Source: Betaproteobacteria bacterium
Lineage (GTDB): Bacteria; Pseudomonadota; Gammaproteobacteria; Burkholderiales; Burkholderiaceae_C
Length of the DNA stretch: 11,940 nt
Reading direction: 5' to 3'
NCBI GenBank assembly: GCA_009918225.1
Contig: RGEP01000031.1
Coordinates: 1-11,940, forward strand
The position numbers were made by a program, and so were the translations under genes. Position 1 is the first letter of the stretch; each line of letters begins with the position of its first letter. This document shows, piece after piece, positions 1 to 8,400 of this stretch. Below the pieces are notes generated by a model. It did not search any database. It was not told where the DNA came from and saw only the letters and a program-made list of their open reading frames with translations.

Positions 1-321
1 GTCGGCGTGCTCATGGCCAGTGCCCGGCGAACCGCGCAGGCCCTGCACCCGACCAACCTGCACGTCAACGAAAAGCTGTTTCCGCGCGACACGGTGCAAA
101 GCCGCTTGCCCAACCCCGAGTGGCTGGAACACTGGTTGGACAAACAGATTGCGTTTGATGCCGTGTGGGAGAGCAAGGTGGTGGAGCGCATCCTGCACAA
201 CATGAGCCTGCTCATGGAGCGCAGCTTTGCCAGCGTCCAGGAACTCAACCGCTTCCGCAAGGAAGTCACACAGGCCGTGGCCGCGCGCGGGCCTGCCGGC
301 GCGGCAGCACAGGCGTCCTAA
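1..321 (+). CDS. C-terminal fragment of an unrecognised protein (5' end outside window)
   Basis: The frame is open from the first base and ends at a TAA at 319-321, so this is the last 106 codons of a longer gene. A GTG at 7 and an ATG at 13 are in frame, but neither has a convincing ribosome binding site, and the frame stays open to the window edge. The segment reads as soluble and mostly helical. Its middle is rich in charged and aromatic residues (NPEWLEHWLDKQ, FDAVWESKVVERIL), and it ends in a low-complexity Ala/Gly tail typical of a C-terminus. There is no membrane segment, metal-binding cluster or catalytic signature I can name, and I do not recognise the family. It converges on the glutathione transferase gene across a 63-nt gap. 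I am fairly sure it is coding, because codon use matches the neighbours and no competing frame has a sensible product; its function is unknown. Confidence 0.7.
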   Translation, partial: VGVLMASARRTAQALHPTNLHVNEKLFPRDTVQSRLPNPEWLEHWLDKQIAFDAVWESKVVERILHNMSLLMERSFASVQELNRFRKEVTQAVAARGPAGAAAQAS

Positions 322-384
322 GCTTCAGCGTCGTGGGAGCGGGCGGCTGCGTCCCGCGGCATGTAGCCCCTGGGCCGGGCCGCC

Positions 385-1038
385 TCAGCCCTTGGCCGCA
401 CGCGCGGCTATTGCAGCCTTGCGGTCCGCCTCGACCCGCTGCACGCTCGGCCGGCTCGACAGGGCCTTGAAGTAGCCCTTCCAATCCACGCCGGCCTCCA
501 TCAACAGGTCTTGGCCCAGCACGGTCTTGGTGGTGGCGCCCACCAGGGGCAGGCTCACATAGGCGCAGCAATCGGCCAGCGTGAAGGCCGAGCCGGCCAC
601 GAAGGGCTCAAAGCGTGCCAAGCGCTTGAATCCTTCGATATGGCGGGCCAACTGCGTGCGCACCCGTTCCTTCGTGGCCTCGTCCACGCTGCGGCCGAAA
701 TACGCCGCGCCATACAGCTCGCGCGCCACCAGCTCCAGGTGCAGGTCGATGTAGGTGCACAACTCGCGCACCTTGGCTGCTGCAAACGGGTCGGCCGGCA
801 GCAGCGCCGGTGATGGCTGCAACTGCTCCAGGTACTCCACGATGACCTGGCTTTCGCACAAGGCACCTTGCGCCGTGCGGATGAAGGGCACCTTGGCCAG
901 GGGCGAGTCGCGCAGCACCGCTTCGTCTTTCGAGCCCGTCATCACCACTTCTTCCTGGAAGTCGATGTTCTTCTCCAACAGCACCAGCTTGACCTTGTTG
1001 TAGTAGTTGCTGATGGGAAAGCCGCACAGGGTGATCAT
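385..1038 (-). CDS. Glutathione S-transferase family protein
   Basis: The 217-residue product has the normal length and two-domain plan of a cytosolic glutathione transferase. Residues 1-80 form the thioredoxin-like domain: a beta strand, then SNYYNKVK at 10-17 where the catalytic Ser/Cys/Tyr normally lies, the cis-proline motif KVPFI (Pro51), and the Glu62-Ser63 pair that holds the gamma-glutamyl part of glutathione. Residues 90-205 form the helical C-terminal domain, with the FTLADCCAYVSLP segment matching the conserved N-capping box and hydrophobic staple. The family conjugates or reduces electrophiles with glutathione; the substrate cannot be read from sequence. The ATG start is supported by GGAG 8 nt upstream. 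It is the last gene of the leftward run, 54 nt after the EamA gene, so it could be read through from there or have its own promoter. The family is clear; the subclass is not assigned. Confidence 0.93.
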   Translation of the reverse strand: MITLCGFPISNYYNKVKLVLLEKNIDFQEEVVMTGSKDEAVLRDSPLAKVPFIRTAQGALCESQVIVEYLEQLQPSPALLPADPFAAAKVRELCTYIDLHLELVARELYGAAYFGRSVDEATKERVRTQLARHIEGFKRLARFEPFVAGSAFTLADCCAYVSLPLVGATTKTVLGQDLLMEAGVDWKGYFKALSSRPSVQRVEADRKAAIAARAAKG

Positions 1039-1092
1039 GCAAAGAGCTCCGTAGGTCTAAGTGCTGAGGAAGGGTGGGTCAAGGGTTCGATC

Positions 1093-1995
1093 CTAACCAG
1101 GAGATGTGCGGTTCACCAGCCAAATGCCCAGCCCCACGGCCACCAGGGCCGCCAAAAGCCTGGGGGTGGCGGGCTCACCGAGCAGGGCCATGCCCGCCAA
1201 CAGCCCCGACAGTGGCGTGAGCAGCGTGAAGGACGCCAGGCGCGTGGCCGGGTAGTGGCGAATCAGCCAGAACCATAACAAGTAGCTGGCGAAGGTGATC
1301 ACCACGATCTGAAAGAACATGGAGCCCAGCGCCAGGCTGGACCATCGTATTGGCCAGGCCTCGCCCAAGGCCCAGGCCCCCAGGCCCAGCAGCGGTGCAG
1401 AGACCGCGAGTTGGTAGAACAGGGTCTTTTCGGCCGGTGCCTGGGCCAGCCGCGTGGCGCGGATCGCCAGGGTGGTGGCCCCCCACAGCAAAGCGGCCAA
1501 CAGGCCCATGGCGTCACCCAGCCACTGCAAGGGGCCGGCCGAGGGTGCGCCGAAGCCTTCGGAGAAGGCCAGTGCCACACCAGCAAAGGCCGCCACCAGC
1601 CCCGCCCACTGCGCGGGCCGCAGGCGTTCACTGCGGGCGATCAGCGGCATGCCCAAGGCCACCACAAAGGGGCTGAGGTAGATGTAGACGATCATCCGCG
1701 AGGCGTGTGTGTACTGCAGGCCCCAGAAGATCATCGCGAATTCGCCGGCAAACAAGGTGCCGGCCAAGAGGCCACCGACCAGCGTGCCGTCGCGCTCGAA
1801 CAGCGCAATGCCGCGCCAGCGCGACCACGCCAGCACCAGCAGCGCGGCACCCAAAGACCGCAGGGCAGCCTGCAACAGGGGCGGCACTTCAGGCAGCGCC
1901 GCCTTGGCCGCCGATTGGTTGATGCCCCACAGGACGCAGCACAACAGGATGCACAAGAGGGCTTGGGCGTCGAGCTGCGTACGGCGTTCGGTCAT
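1093..1995 (-). CDS. EamA/DMT-superfamily transporter
   Basis: The 300-residue product is almost entirely hydrophobic, with about ten predicted membrane helices arranged as two repeated EamA domains, the standard length and topology of drug/metabolite transporters. Repeat one opens with CVLWGINQSAAKAALP and a following PPLLQAALRSLGAAL, the usual EamA entry motif. Repeat two ends with FTLLTPLSGLLAGMALLGEP, matching the conserved P-x-x-x-x-x-x-G-x-x-x-L-G-E signature. Members export amino acids, metabolites or drugs across the inner membrane; no substrate can be assigned here. The ATG start overlaps the stop codon of the upstream rhombosortase-like gene as ATGA. I see no Shine-Dalgarno sequence of its own, so translation probably depends on ribosomes terminating on the upstream gene. 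The frame stays open far upstream of this ATG, but that stretch lies antiparallel in register to nothing plausible and is not part of the protein. Confidence 0.93.
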   Translation of the reverse strand: MTERRTQLDAQALLCILLCCVLWGINQSAAKAALPEVPPLLQAALRSLGAALLVLAWSRWRGIALFERDGTLVGGLLAGTLFAGEFAMIFWGLQYTHASRMIVYIYLSPFVVALGMPLIARSERLRPAQWAGLVAAFAGVALAFSEGFGAPSAGPLQWLGDAMGLLAALLWGATTLAIRATRLAQAPAEKTLFYQLAVSAPLLGLGAWALGEAWPIRWSSLALGSMFFQIVVITFASYLLWFWLIRHYPATRLASFTLLTPLSGLLAGMALLGEPATPRLLAALVAVGLGIWLVNRTSPG

Positions 1996-2663
1996 GGGAT
2001 ACGGCGATGGGATCGGTGTTTCAACCAGCCCATGATGCCATCGACCAAGGCCGCGGCCATCAGCCCGGCCCAAACGCCGCAACCGTGCGCATGCCCGGCC
2101 AGCACATGCCCCGGCGCATCGGGCAGCGGGGTCAGCGCTTGGTCCACGGCGGGCGTACCGCTCCACCAGGCCTGCAACACCGGCATCTCCAGCGCCAACT
2201 TGATGCCCACGGCCACGGCCACCGCTGCGCCCACCGCACGCCCAGCACCCTGGCCGTGCCACAGCAGCTGCCAGCACACGATGGCCACCCCTGCATGCAG
2301 GGTGGCCGACAGCCCGGCGTAGCGCGATAGGGTGCCCGGGTCGGTCGCCAGCAGCGCCTGGGCCAGGGGCCAGGCCAAGAACCAGGCCAAGGCCTGGGGC
2401 ATGCCCGCGCGTGCGGTCCAACCCCAAGCGGCCACCACCAAGGTGGCCCACAGATTGGCCTGCAAATGCGCGGCATTGACATGCACAACGGCCGCGGTCC
2501 ACCAGCGCCACGCGTCCTCGAAGGGCCTAGAAGGCTGGGCCTCCCATCCCCAGTTTGGCGCCCCTTGCGGGCCCATGGCCCACCAAGCGCCGATGCTGGC
2601 GGCGGCCAGCAGCAGGGCCACTGCAGGCCAGGCCGCGCGGCTCAGCCGAACACCGCCTTCCAC
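1992..2663 (-). CDS. rrtA: Rhombosortase-like intramembrane serine protease (rhomboid family)
   Basis: The 223-residue polytopic membrane protein has the marks of a rhomboid protease, most like the compact rhombosortase branch. WRWWTAAVVHVNAAHLQANL (52-71) matches the W-R-x-x-T...H-x-N-x-x-H-x-x-x-N segment. YAGLSATLHAGV (115-126) carries the G-L-S nucleophile motif with Ser119. GIKLALEM (153-160) resembles the K...E segment of rhombosortases. The last helix has His193-x-x-Gly196-x-x-x-Gly200, the rhomboid H-x-x-G-x-x-x-G motif, so the Ser/His dyad is intact. Characterised rhombosortases (Vibrio RrtA) act on proteins with a C-terminal GlyGly-CTERM anchor; no such substrate lies in this window. 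The start is a GTG lying 22 nt inside the end of glnE, with no strong ribosome binding site; the stop overlaps the EamA start as ATGA. The rhomboid family is clear; the rhombosortase subtype and symbol are likely but not proven. Confidence 0.82.
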   Translation of the reverse strand: MEGGVRLSRAAWPAVALLLAAASIGAWWAMGPQGAPNWGWEAQPSRPFEDAWRWWTAAVVHVNAAHLQANLWATLVVAAWGWTARAGMPQALAWFLAWPLAQALLATDPGTLSRYAGLSATLHAGVAIVCWQLLWHGQGAGRAVGAAVAVAVGIKLALEMPVLQAWWSGTPAVDQALTPLPDAPGHVLAGHAHGCGVWAGLMAAALVDGIMGWLKHRSHRRIP

Positions 2664-5374
2664 AAGGCCAACACCGCTTCTCGTGCACCCGCCAACTCGA
2701 CCGGGTCGAATTGCGTGGCCTGCTCGTCGAGCCGCGCGCGGTGCTGTGCACGACGCAACTCGCGGTAAGCGTCTGCCGCAGCCATGCCCACACCAGCAGG
2801 CAGCAGGCCGCAGGCTTCGGCCGCGTGCAACAAGGCGATATTGCCGCTGTTGGCCTGCAAGGCTTCATGCGTGGCGCTGTGTGTCAGCACCAGCAGCTGC
2901 ACCGCAAACTCAGCATCCATCATGCCGCCGGCGCTGTGCTTCACATCAAAGCGGCCTTCGGGCACGGGACGCGATTGCCGCACCTTTTCCCGCATGGCGT
3001 GCACTTCTTCGCGCAGGGCCGCCGGCTCACGTGGTGCGCACAAGACGCCCCGGCGCACCCGTTCAAATCGCGAGGCCAGGGCCGGTACGCCGGCGCACCA
3101 GCGGGCCCGCGTGATCGCCTGGTGTTCCCAGGTCCAGGCGGTGTTGCTGCCCCGGCCCAGTTGGTAGCGCTCGAAGGCATCCATCGATGTCACCAATAGA
3201 CCTGAATTTCCATTCGGGCGCAAAGCGGTGTCGATGTCAAACAACTCGCCGCTGTTGGTGCGCAGCGTCAGCCACGTGATCAGCTTGCGCACAAAGGCGC
3301 CGTACACCTCTTGCGCATGTTCATCCTCGTCCTCGTACAAAAAGACGAGGTCCAAGTCCCCGCCGTAACCCAATTCCTTGCCCCCAAGCTTGCCGTAGGC
3401 GATCACGGCCAGGCCAGGGCCTTGCTCCACGCTGCGGTGGCGTTGTTTGAAGTGCGACCAGGCCCACTGCATCGTGAGCTCGATCATGGTGTCGGCCAAG
3501 GCCGACAAATCATCGGCCACCTGCTCCACGGTGATGCGGCCTTCCACATCCCGCACCAAGGTGCGAAAGACCTCGGCGTGGTGTGCCCGCCGTAGGGTGT
3601 CGAGCAAAGCCTCTTCCGAGGCTTCACCTGAGCGCACCCAGGCCGCGTGTCGGGCCTGCATTTCGCGCGTGAATTCTTCACGGTCAAAGCGCTCGCGCAG
3701 CTGGCGCTCATCGGCCAACTCGTCGATAACCCCTGGGTGGCGCAAAAGGTAGCGCATGGGCCAGCGGGCCAGGCCCAGCAGGCGCAGCAGGCGGCGTTGC
3801 ACTTCAGGGCGTTCGACCAGCAGCGTCAGGTAGGTTTCTCGGCGCAGCAGGGGGTCCAGCCAGTCCAGAAAGCGCAAGGCAGCCTCTTCCGTGCAGTCGC
3901 CCGCTTCGATGCCTGCCTCGGCTCTTTGCATGAGGCGGGCCAGCCGCATCCGGCTCGCTTCCTTCAGGCTGGCCACCTTGGTTTGCGCGCTCCAGATCCG
4001 CAAGCGCTCTTGCAGCGCGGCCGGCATGCGCTCAATAAAGGCTTCGGCATCGACCGGCAGCAGCGGCTTGTTGCAATTCACGCAGGCCTTGCCTTGTGGG
4101 TTGGGGCCTGGGTCGCGCCCGTCGTGCAGCAGCGCGTCGAATTCCCCGGCCACGAACTCGCGGGTCAGGCCGAGTTCCTCCAACAGCGCGCAGGCGTCGG
4201 CGTTGCAGGGCAGCCCCATGCTCGCACCGATCCAAGCCAAGTCCCCATCGACCGAGGGCAGCAGGTGGGTCTGTTGGTCATCCAGGTACTGGATGCGGTG
4301 TTCGATGCGCCGCAGGAAGACATAGGCCTGGCCCAGACGCTCGGCGGTCTGCGGCCTCATCAGGCCGTGCGCCACGAGCTTGCTCAAGCTCTTGAGGGTG
4401 GAGCGGCTGCGGATTTCAGGGAAGTGACCGCCGCGCACCACCAACAGCAGCTGCACGATGAACTCGATTTCGCGGATCCCGCCGCGCGACAGCTTCACAT
4501 CGTTGGCGCGCTCGGGGCGCCCTGCCGCTCGGCGTTGCGCTTCATCGCGAATCTTGCGGTGCAGTTGGCGCAGCCCCTCAAACACCCCGTAGTCCAGGTA
4601 TTTGCGGTAAACGAAGGGGCTGATGGCCGCCCCCAAGGCCTGTGCACGGCCCGAGGTCACGGCCGCGCGAGGGGCTACCACGCGGCTCTTGAGCCAGGCC
4701 AGCCGCTCCCACTCGCGGCCCTGAACGTGCAGGTAGTCTTCCAGCATGGCCAGGCTCACCACGGGCGGACCCGAGTTGCCATTGGGGCGCAAGGCCAAGT
4801 CCACCCGGAACACGAAGCCGTCCTCGGTCACGTCGCCAATGAGGCTGTAGATGCGTTTGACGACCTTGCTGAAGTACTCGTGCGCGCTGATGGGCACCGG
4901 GCCATCGGTCTGGCCTTCTTCTTCGTAGACGTACACCAGGTCGATGTCGGAGGACACGTTGAGCTCGCGTGAGCCCAGCTTGCCCATGCCCACCACCCAC
5001 AGCTCGATGGGTTGACCCTCGGCGGTGCGCGGCTGGCCGTGGCGCTGGCCCTCTTCATCCCGGGCCTGGGCCAGCGCGCGCTCCAGGGCCACCTCGGCCA
5101 ACTCGGTCATGGCCCGGGTGACCGTCTCCAAGGGCGCGCCCTGTTCCACATCGAGCACCGCCAAGCGCTCGATCACCAAGTGGCGCGCCACCCGTAGCGC
5201 CGAGGGCAGGGTTCGGCCTGCGGCCAGGAGGGCTTGGACCAGCTGTTCGACCAGGGCCGTGTCGGGGGCGCCAGCGGGCATGGCGTCGCGCTCGGGGCCA
5301 TAGCGCCGCCGTATGCGCTGCACAAAGCGGCTGTGTTCGGCCAGGGCCGGGGGCGCCAACTTGAGATCGTTCAT
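2642..5374 (-). CDS. glnE: Bifunctional glutamine synthetase adenylyltransferase / adenylyl-removing enzyme
   Basis: The 910-residue cytosolic enzyme adenylylates glutamine synthetase when nitrogen is plentiful and removes AMP when it is scarce, responding to PII. Both nucleotidyltransferase domains are visible and intact. The N-terminal adenylyl-removase has GMGKLGSRELNVSSDIDL (129-146, Asp143/Asp145), followed by DLALRPNGNSG. The C-terminal adenylyltransferase has AYGKLGGKELGYGGDLDL (659-676, Asp673/Asp675), followed by DTALRPNGNSG. Each is followed by its helical partner segment (KLSRGGIREIEF and KHSAGGMMDAEF). It is slightly shorter than the E. coli enzyme, mainly at the N-terminus. The ATG at 5372-5374 was chosen because the protein-like sequence begins there and AGGGG sits 9 nt upstream; the open frame further up is antisense to the AsmA-like gene. 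A CVNC pair at 431-434 lies in the inter-domain region. It heads the leftward gene run and is divergent from the AsmA-like gene. Confidence 0.97.
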   Translation of the reverse strand: MNDLKLAPPALAEHSRFVQRIRRRYGPERDAMPAGAPDTALVEQLVQALLAAGRTLPSALRVARHLVIERLAVLDVEQGAPLETVTRAMTELAEVALERALAQARDEEGQRHGQPRTAEGQPIELWVVGMGKLGSRELNVSSDIDLVYVYEEEGQTDGPVPISAHEYFSKVVKRIYSLIGDVTEDGFVFRVDLALRPNGNSGPPVVSLAMLEDYLHVQGREWERLAWLKSRVVAPRAAVTSGRAQALGAAISPFVYRKYLDYGVFEGLRQLHRKIRDEAQRRAAGRPERANDVKLSRGGIREIEFIVQLLLVVRGGHFPEIRSRSTLKSLSKLVAHGLMRPQTAERLGQAYVFLRRIEHRIQYLDDQQTHLLPSVDGDLAWIGASMGLPCNADACALLEELGLTREFVAGEFDALLHDGRDPGPNPQGKACVNCNKPLLPVDAEAFIERMPAALQERLRIWSAQTKVASLKEASRMRLARLMQRAEAGIEAGDCTEEAALRFLDWLDPLLRRETYLTLLVERPEVQRRLLRLLGLARWPMRYLLRHPGVIDELADERQLRERFDREEFTREMQARHAAWVRSGEASEEALLDTLRRAHHAEVFRTLVRDVEGRITVEQVADDLSALADTMIELTMQWAWSHFKQRHRSVEQGPGLAVIAYGKLGGKELGYGGDLDLVFLYEDEDEHAQEVYGAFVRKLITWLTLRTNSGELFDIDTALRPNGNSGLLVTSMDAFERYQLGRGSNTAWTWEHQAITRARWCAGVPALASRFERVRRGVLCAPREPAALREEVHAMREKVRQSRPVPEGRFDVKHSAGGMMDAEFAVQLLVLTHSATHEALQANSGNIALLHAAEACGLLPAGVGMAAADAYRELRRAQHRARLDEQATQFDPVELAGAREAVLALWKAVFG

Positions 5375-5443
5375 GGCGCCGCGCCCCTGAGAGCAGGGAA
5401 AAGTGCGCCATCCATGGCACAGTTCGCCTTGAAACCCCACACC
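5375..5443. promoter_or_regulatory. Divergent intergenic region between glnE and the YhdP-like gene
   Basis: These 69 nt must hold or overlap the promoters for both directions, unless those lie inside the flanking genes. No clear -35/-10 pair is visible on either strand. AGGGG on the minus strand, 9 nt before the glnE ATG, is a usable ribosome binding site. An imperfect dyad at about 5403-5420 (GCCAT, CC spacer, ATGGC, with partly matching flanks) is near the middle and could be an operator, but it is short and may be chance. An in-frame ATG at 5414 means the YhdP-like protein could start inside this interval. Confidence 0.35.
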
Positions 5444-8400
5444 ATGAGCAGCCCAGAGGAAACACACACCGTGCGGATGGATCCGCGCGATCTGCCCCGA
5501 TCGGGTCGTCCTGTGCTCAAAGTCATGGCTCGTGCGGCTGCGGTACTGCTGGTGTCGGCCTGGATCTTGTTCCTGGCCGCCTGGGTTGCACTCTACGGTT
5601 TTTTGCTGCCCCGTGTTGGCGCATGGAAACCCGAGGTGGAAGCCCGGGCTTCCGCGGCCCTGGGCGTGGCTGTGCGCATCGGTCAAATCGAGGTGCCGGC
5701 TTCGGGTTGGGTGCCGGCCCTGGTGTTGACCGAGGTCACCTTGTTGGATGAGCAAGGCCGCACGGCCTTGCGCTTGCCGCGCGTGTCGGCGGCGCTGTCG
5801 GTGCAGTCGCTGCTCAGCCTGGAGCTGCGCTTTGAACAGCTGTTGATCGAGGGCGCGGCGCTGGACATCCGGCGTGACGCCACGGGCCGGCTGAGGGTGG
5901 GGGGGCTGACCCTGGACGACGAGGCGCCCGAGCCGGTCTATGGTGGCCAGGCCGCTGCGGAGTGGTTGCTGGCCCAGGGGGAATTCATCATCCGAGCAGG
6001 CCAGCTGCGCTGGGTCGATGAGTGGCGCGGCGCGCCCCCCTTGGTGCTGCAAGACGTTGACTTCGTGCTGCGCAACAGCCTGCGCCGTCACGAAGTGCGC
6101 TTGGATGCCACCCTGCCCGAGGCCCTGGGTGGGCGGGCCAGCCTGCGGGGCCGCTTCCGTCATGGCCTGTTCGTCAGCCGATCGGATTGGCGTCAGTGGA
6201 TGGGCGAGGTGTATGCAGAACTGCCCGAGGCTGATGTCAACGCCCTGCGGCCCCATGTGGACCTGCCGGGCGAATTGGTTGGCGGTCAGGGTGCGGCGCG
6301 GCTTTGGGTGGACATCGACCGGGGCCGCGTGCGCGGGGCCACGGCCGATGTGGCCCTGCGCGAGGTGGGCTTGCGCTGGCCCGGCGTGGCCGAAACCATG
6401 AGCTTTGCTCGCTTTGAAGGCCGCTTGCTGGCGCGCCAAGATGCAAACGCGCTGACCCTGGGCCTGGAACGCGTGGGCTTCACCACGGGGCAAGGGCAGA
6501 CCTGGCCAGCCAGCGACATGAAGCTGGTGCTGCGACACGCCCCGGCCCCTGGGGCTTCAGCACCCTCCCCTTCCGCTGCCCAGCCAACGCCTGCGGTTGC
6601 CGTGGCCTCCAGCGGGCCATCCAGCGCCAGCGCCCCCAGCGAAGCTGAACCGTCCGAGCCCTTGCCACCGCTGCTGTGGGATGGCTTGGCCGGGCGTGTG
6701 ATCACCGGGGGAGATTTCAGTGCGGCTGAACTCGACCTGGGCTTGATGGCCTCGGTGGCCGGCCGCGCACCGCTGGGTGCTGCGCTGCACCGGCAACTGT
6801 TGAGCTTGGCGCCACAGGGCCGCATTCAAGACATGAAGGCCAGCTGGGAAGGGTCGCCCGAACAGCCCACCCGCTACCGCGTCACCGCCCGTCTGGAAGG
6901 CCTGCGATTGGAGCCTGGCGTGGAGCCCGCTTCCACCAAAGGCGCGCCTGTTGCGGGCCGTCCGGGGGTGCGCGGCGCCACGATACAACTCGAGGCCACC
7001 GAGTCGGCCGGCCGTGCAGACCTGGTCATCGAGCGGGGCCAGCTGGTGTTCCCGGGCCTGTTCGACCAAGCCGAGTGGAACGTGGACGATCTGCAGGCGC
7101 GCTTGAGCTGGCAAGTCAAGGATGGGCTGGAAGTGCGCTTGTCGCCCCTGACCTTGCGCAGCGCCGATTGGGATGCCGATGTGCAAGGCACTTGGCGGGG
7201 CAGCTGGCAGGACGCCATGAAGGGGCACGGCGCGCTGGACCTCAGCGCGCGCATCCCGCGCGCCCGTGCCGAACAACTGCACGCCTACTTGCCCACCACC
7301 GTATCGGCGGCCACACGGGCTTACCTCAAGCGCGCGGTGCGGGGCGGTCGGCTGCAGGACGTCTCCATTCGGGTCAAGGGCGACCTGGCCGACTTTCCTT
7401 TTGACCAGCCCAAGCCCAAAGGCGAGTTCCGCATCAGTGGCGATTGGCGCGATGGCACCTACCTCATGGTTCCTGAGGAGCCCGGCTATCCCGCATGGCC
7501 CGAAGCCACCCGGCTGGACGCCCGCTTGAAGGTCACCGGACAACGGGTGGACTTCAGTGAGGTGCGGGCGCGGCTGATGGGGGCCGAGGTCTTGCGCACC
7601 AGCGGATGGATCGACTGGATGAACCCCACCGTACCCCTGGTGCTGGACCTGCAGGCCCGGGGTGCCGCACAAGACTTTTTGCGCTATGTCCAAGCCACCC
7701 CGGTCAACGACTGGACCTCGCGCGTCTTGGCCTCGGCCCAGGCCACGGGCGCTGCGCAGCTGAGCCTGAAACTTGAGGTGCCCTTGGTGGGCCCGGAGCC
7801 GTCACGGGTCAAGGGCAGCGTGCAACTCGGGGGCAATGAGCTCAGGCTCAACCCCAGCCTGCCGGCACTGCAGAACGCGCGCGGCCGTGTGGACTTCAGC
7901 GAAAAGGGCTTCAGCCTATCGGCCGCCACGGCCCAGTTGCTCGGGGGTGACGTGGCCTTGGAAGGTGGCTTGTCACCTTCGGGTTCCAACCGCTTGCAAC
8001 TGCAGGGAGTGGTGCAGGCCGCTGCGGTCAAGGCTTCGCCGGAACTGGCTTGGTTGGCCCCGCTGTCGGCCCACTGGAGTGGGCAGGCCCCGTACCGCTT
8101 GAGCTTGGGCATGGTGGGTGGGCAGCTTCAGTGGGTGTTGACCTCGCCCTTGACCGGCTTGGCCATTGATTTGCCGGCCCCCTTCAAGAAGGCGGCCAAC
8201 CCCTCGGGGCCGCAGCCGGCGCTGCGGGTGGAGCTCACGGGGCTGGGCGGCGCTGCAGGGGCAGAGCGTGAGCGCGTGGACGTGCAGTGGGGCCGCTTGC
8301 TGCAGGTGCGCTTGGTGCGCCAAGCCCAGGGCGGTACCTGGCTGGCCGGTGCCGTGGGCGTGGGCACGGCCGAGCCCCCGCCCTTGCCGCGCAGCGGAAC

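Noticed and set aside
339..357. Possible terminator hairpin between the convergent genes (GCGGG...CCCGC)
   Set aside because: The stem is only 5 bp with a 9-nt loop and there is no T run on either side; such pairs are common at this GC content.
1054..1082. Possible promoter for the glutathione transferase gene: TTGACC, 17-nt spacer, TAGACC (minus strand)
   Set aside because: The -35 is good and the spacing ideal, but the -10 matches only three of six positions, and the start of transcription would fall on the ribosome binding site.
1411..2322. 303-codon open frame on the plus strand
   Set aside because: It is antisense to the EamA and protease genes, rich in Gln/Arg/Ala with no recognisable domain; high GC keeps such frames open.
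1996..2511. Open extension upstream of the EamA gene on the minus strand (172 extra codons)
   Set aside because: It is the out-of-frame reading of the rhombosortase-like gene on the same strand, and the first EamA helix starts just after the ATG at 1995.
3647..4972. 441-codon open frame on the plus strand
   Set aside because: It is antisense to glnE, whose domains are unambiguous; the translation is compositionally skewed and unlike any family I know.
5375..6538. Long open extension upstream of glnE on the minus strand (388 extra codons)
   Set aside because: It lies antisense to the YhdP-like gene, its translation is low-complexity and not GlnE-like, and the family's sequence begins at the ATG at 5372-5374.
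6557..7693. 378-codon open frame on the minus strand
   Set aside because: It is antisense to the YhdP-like gene, with no supporting start signal or domain. The same applies to the minus-strand frames at 7973-8659, 8422-9399 and 9032-9847.
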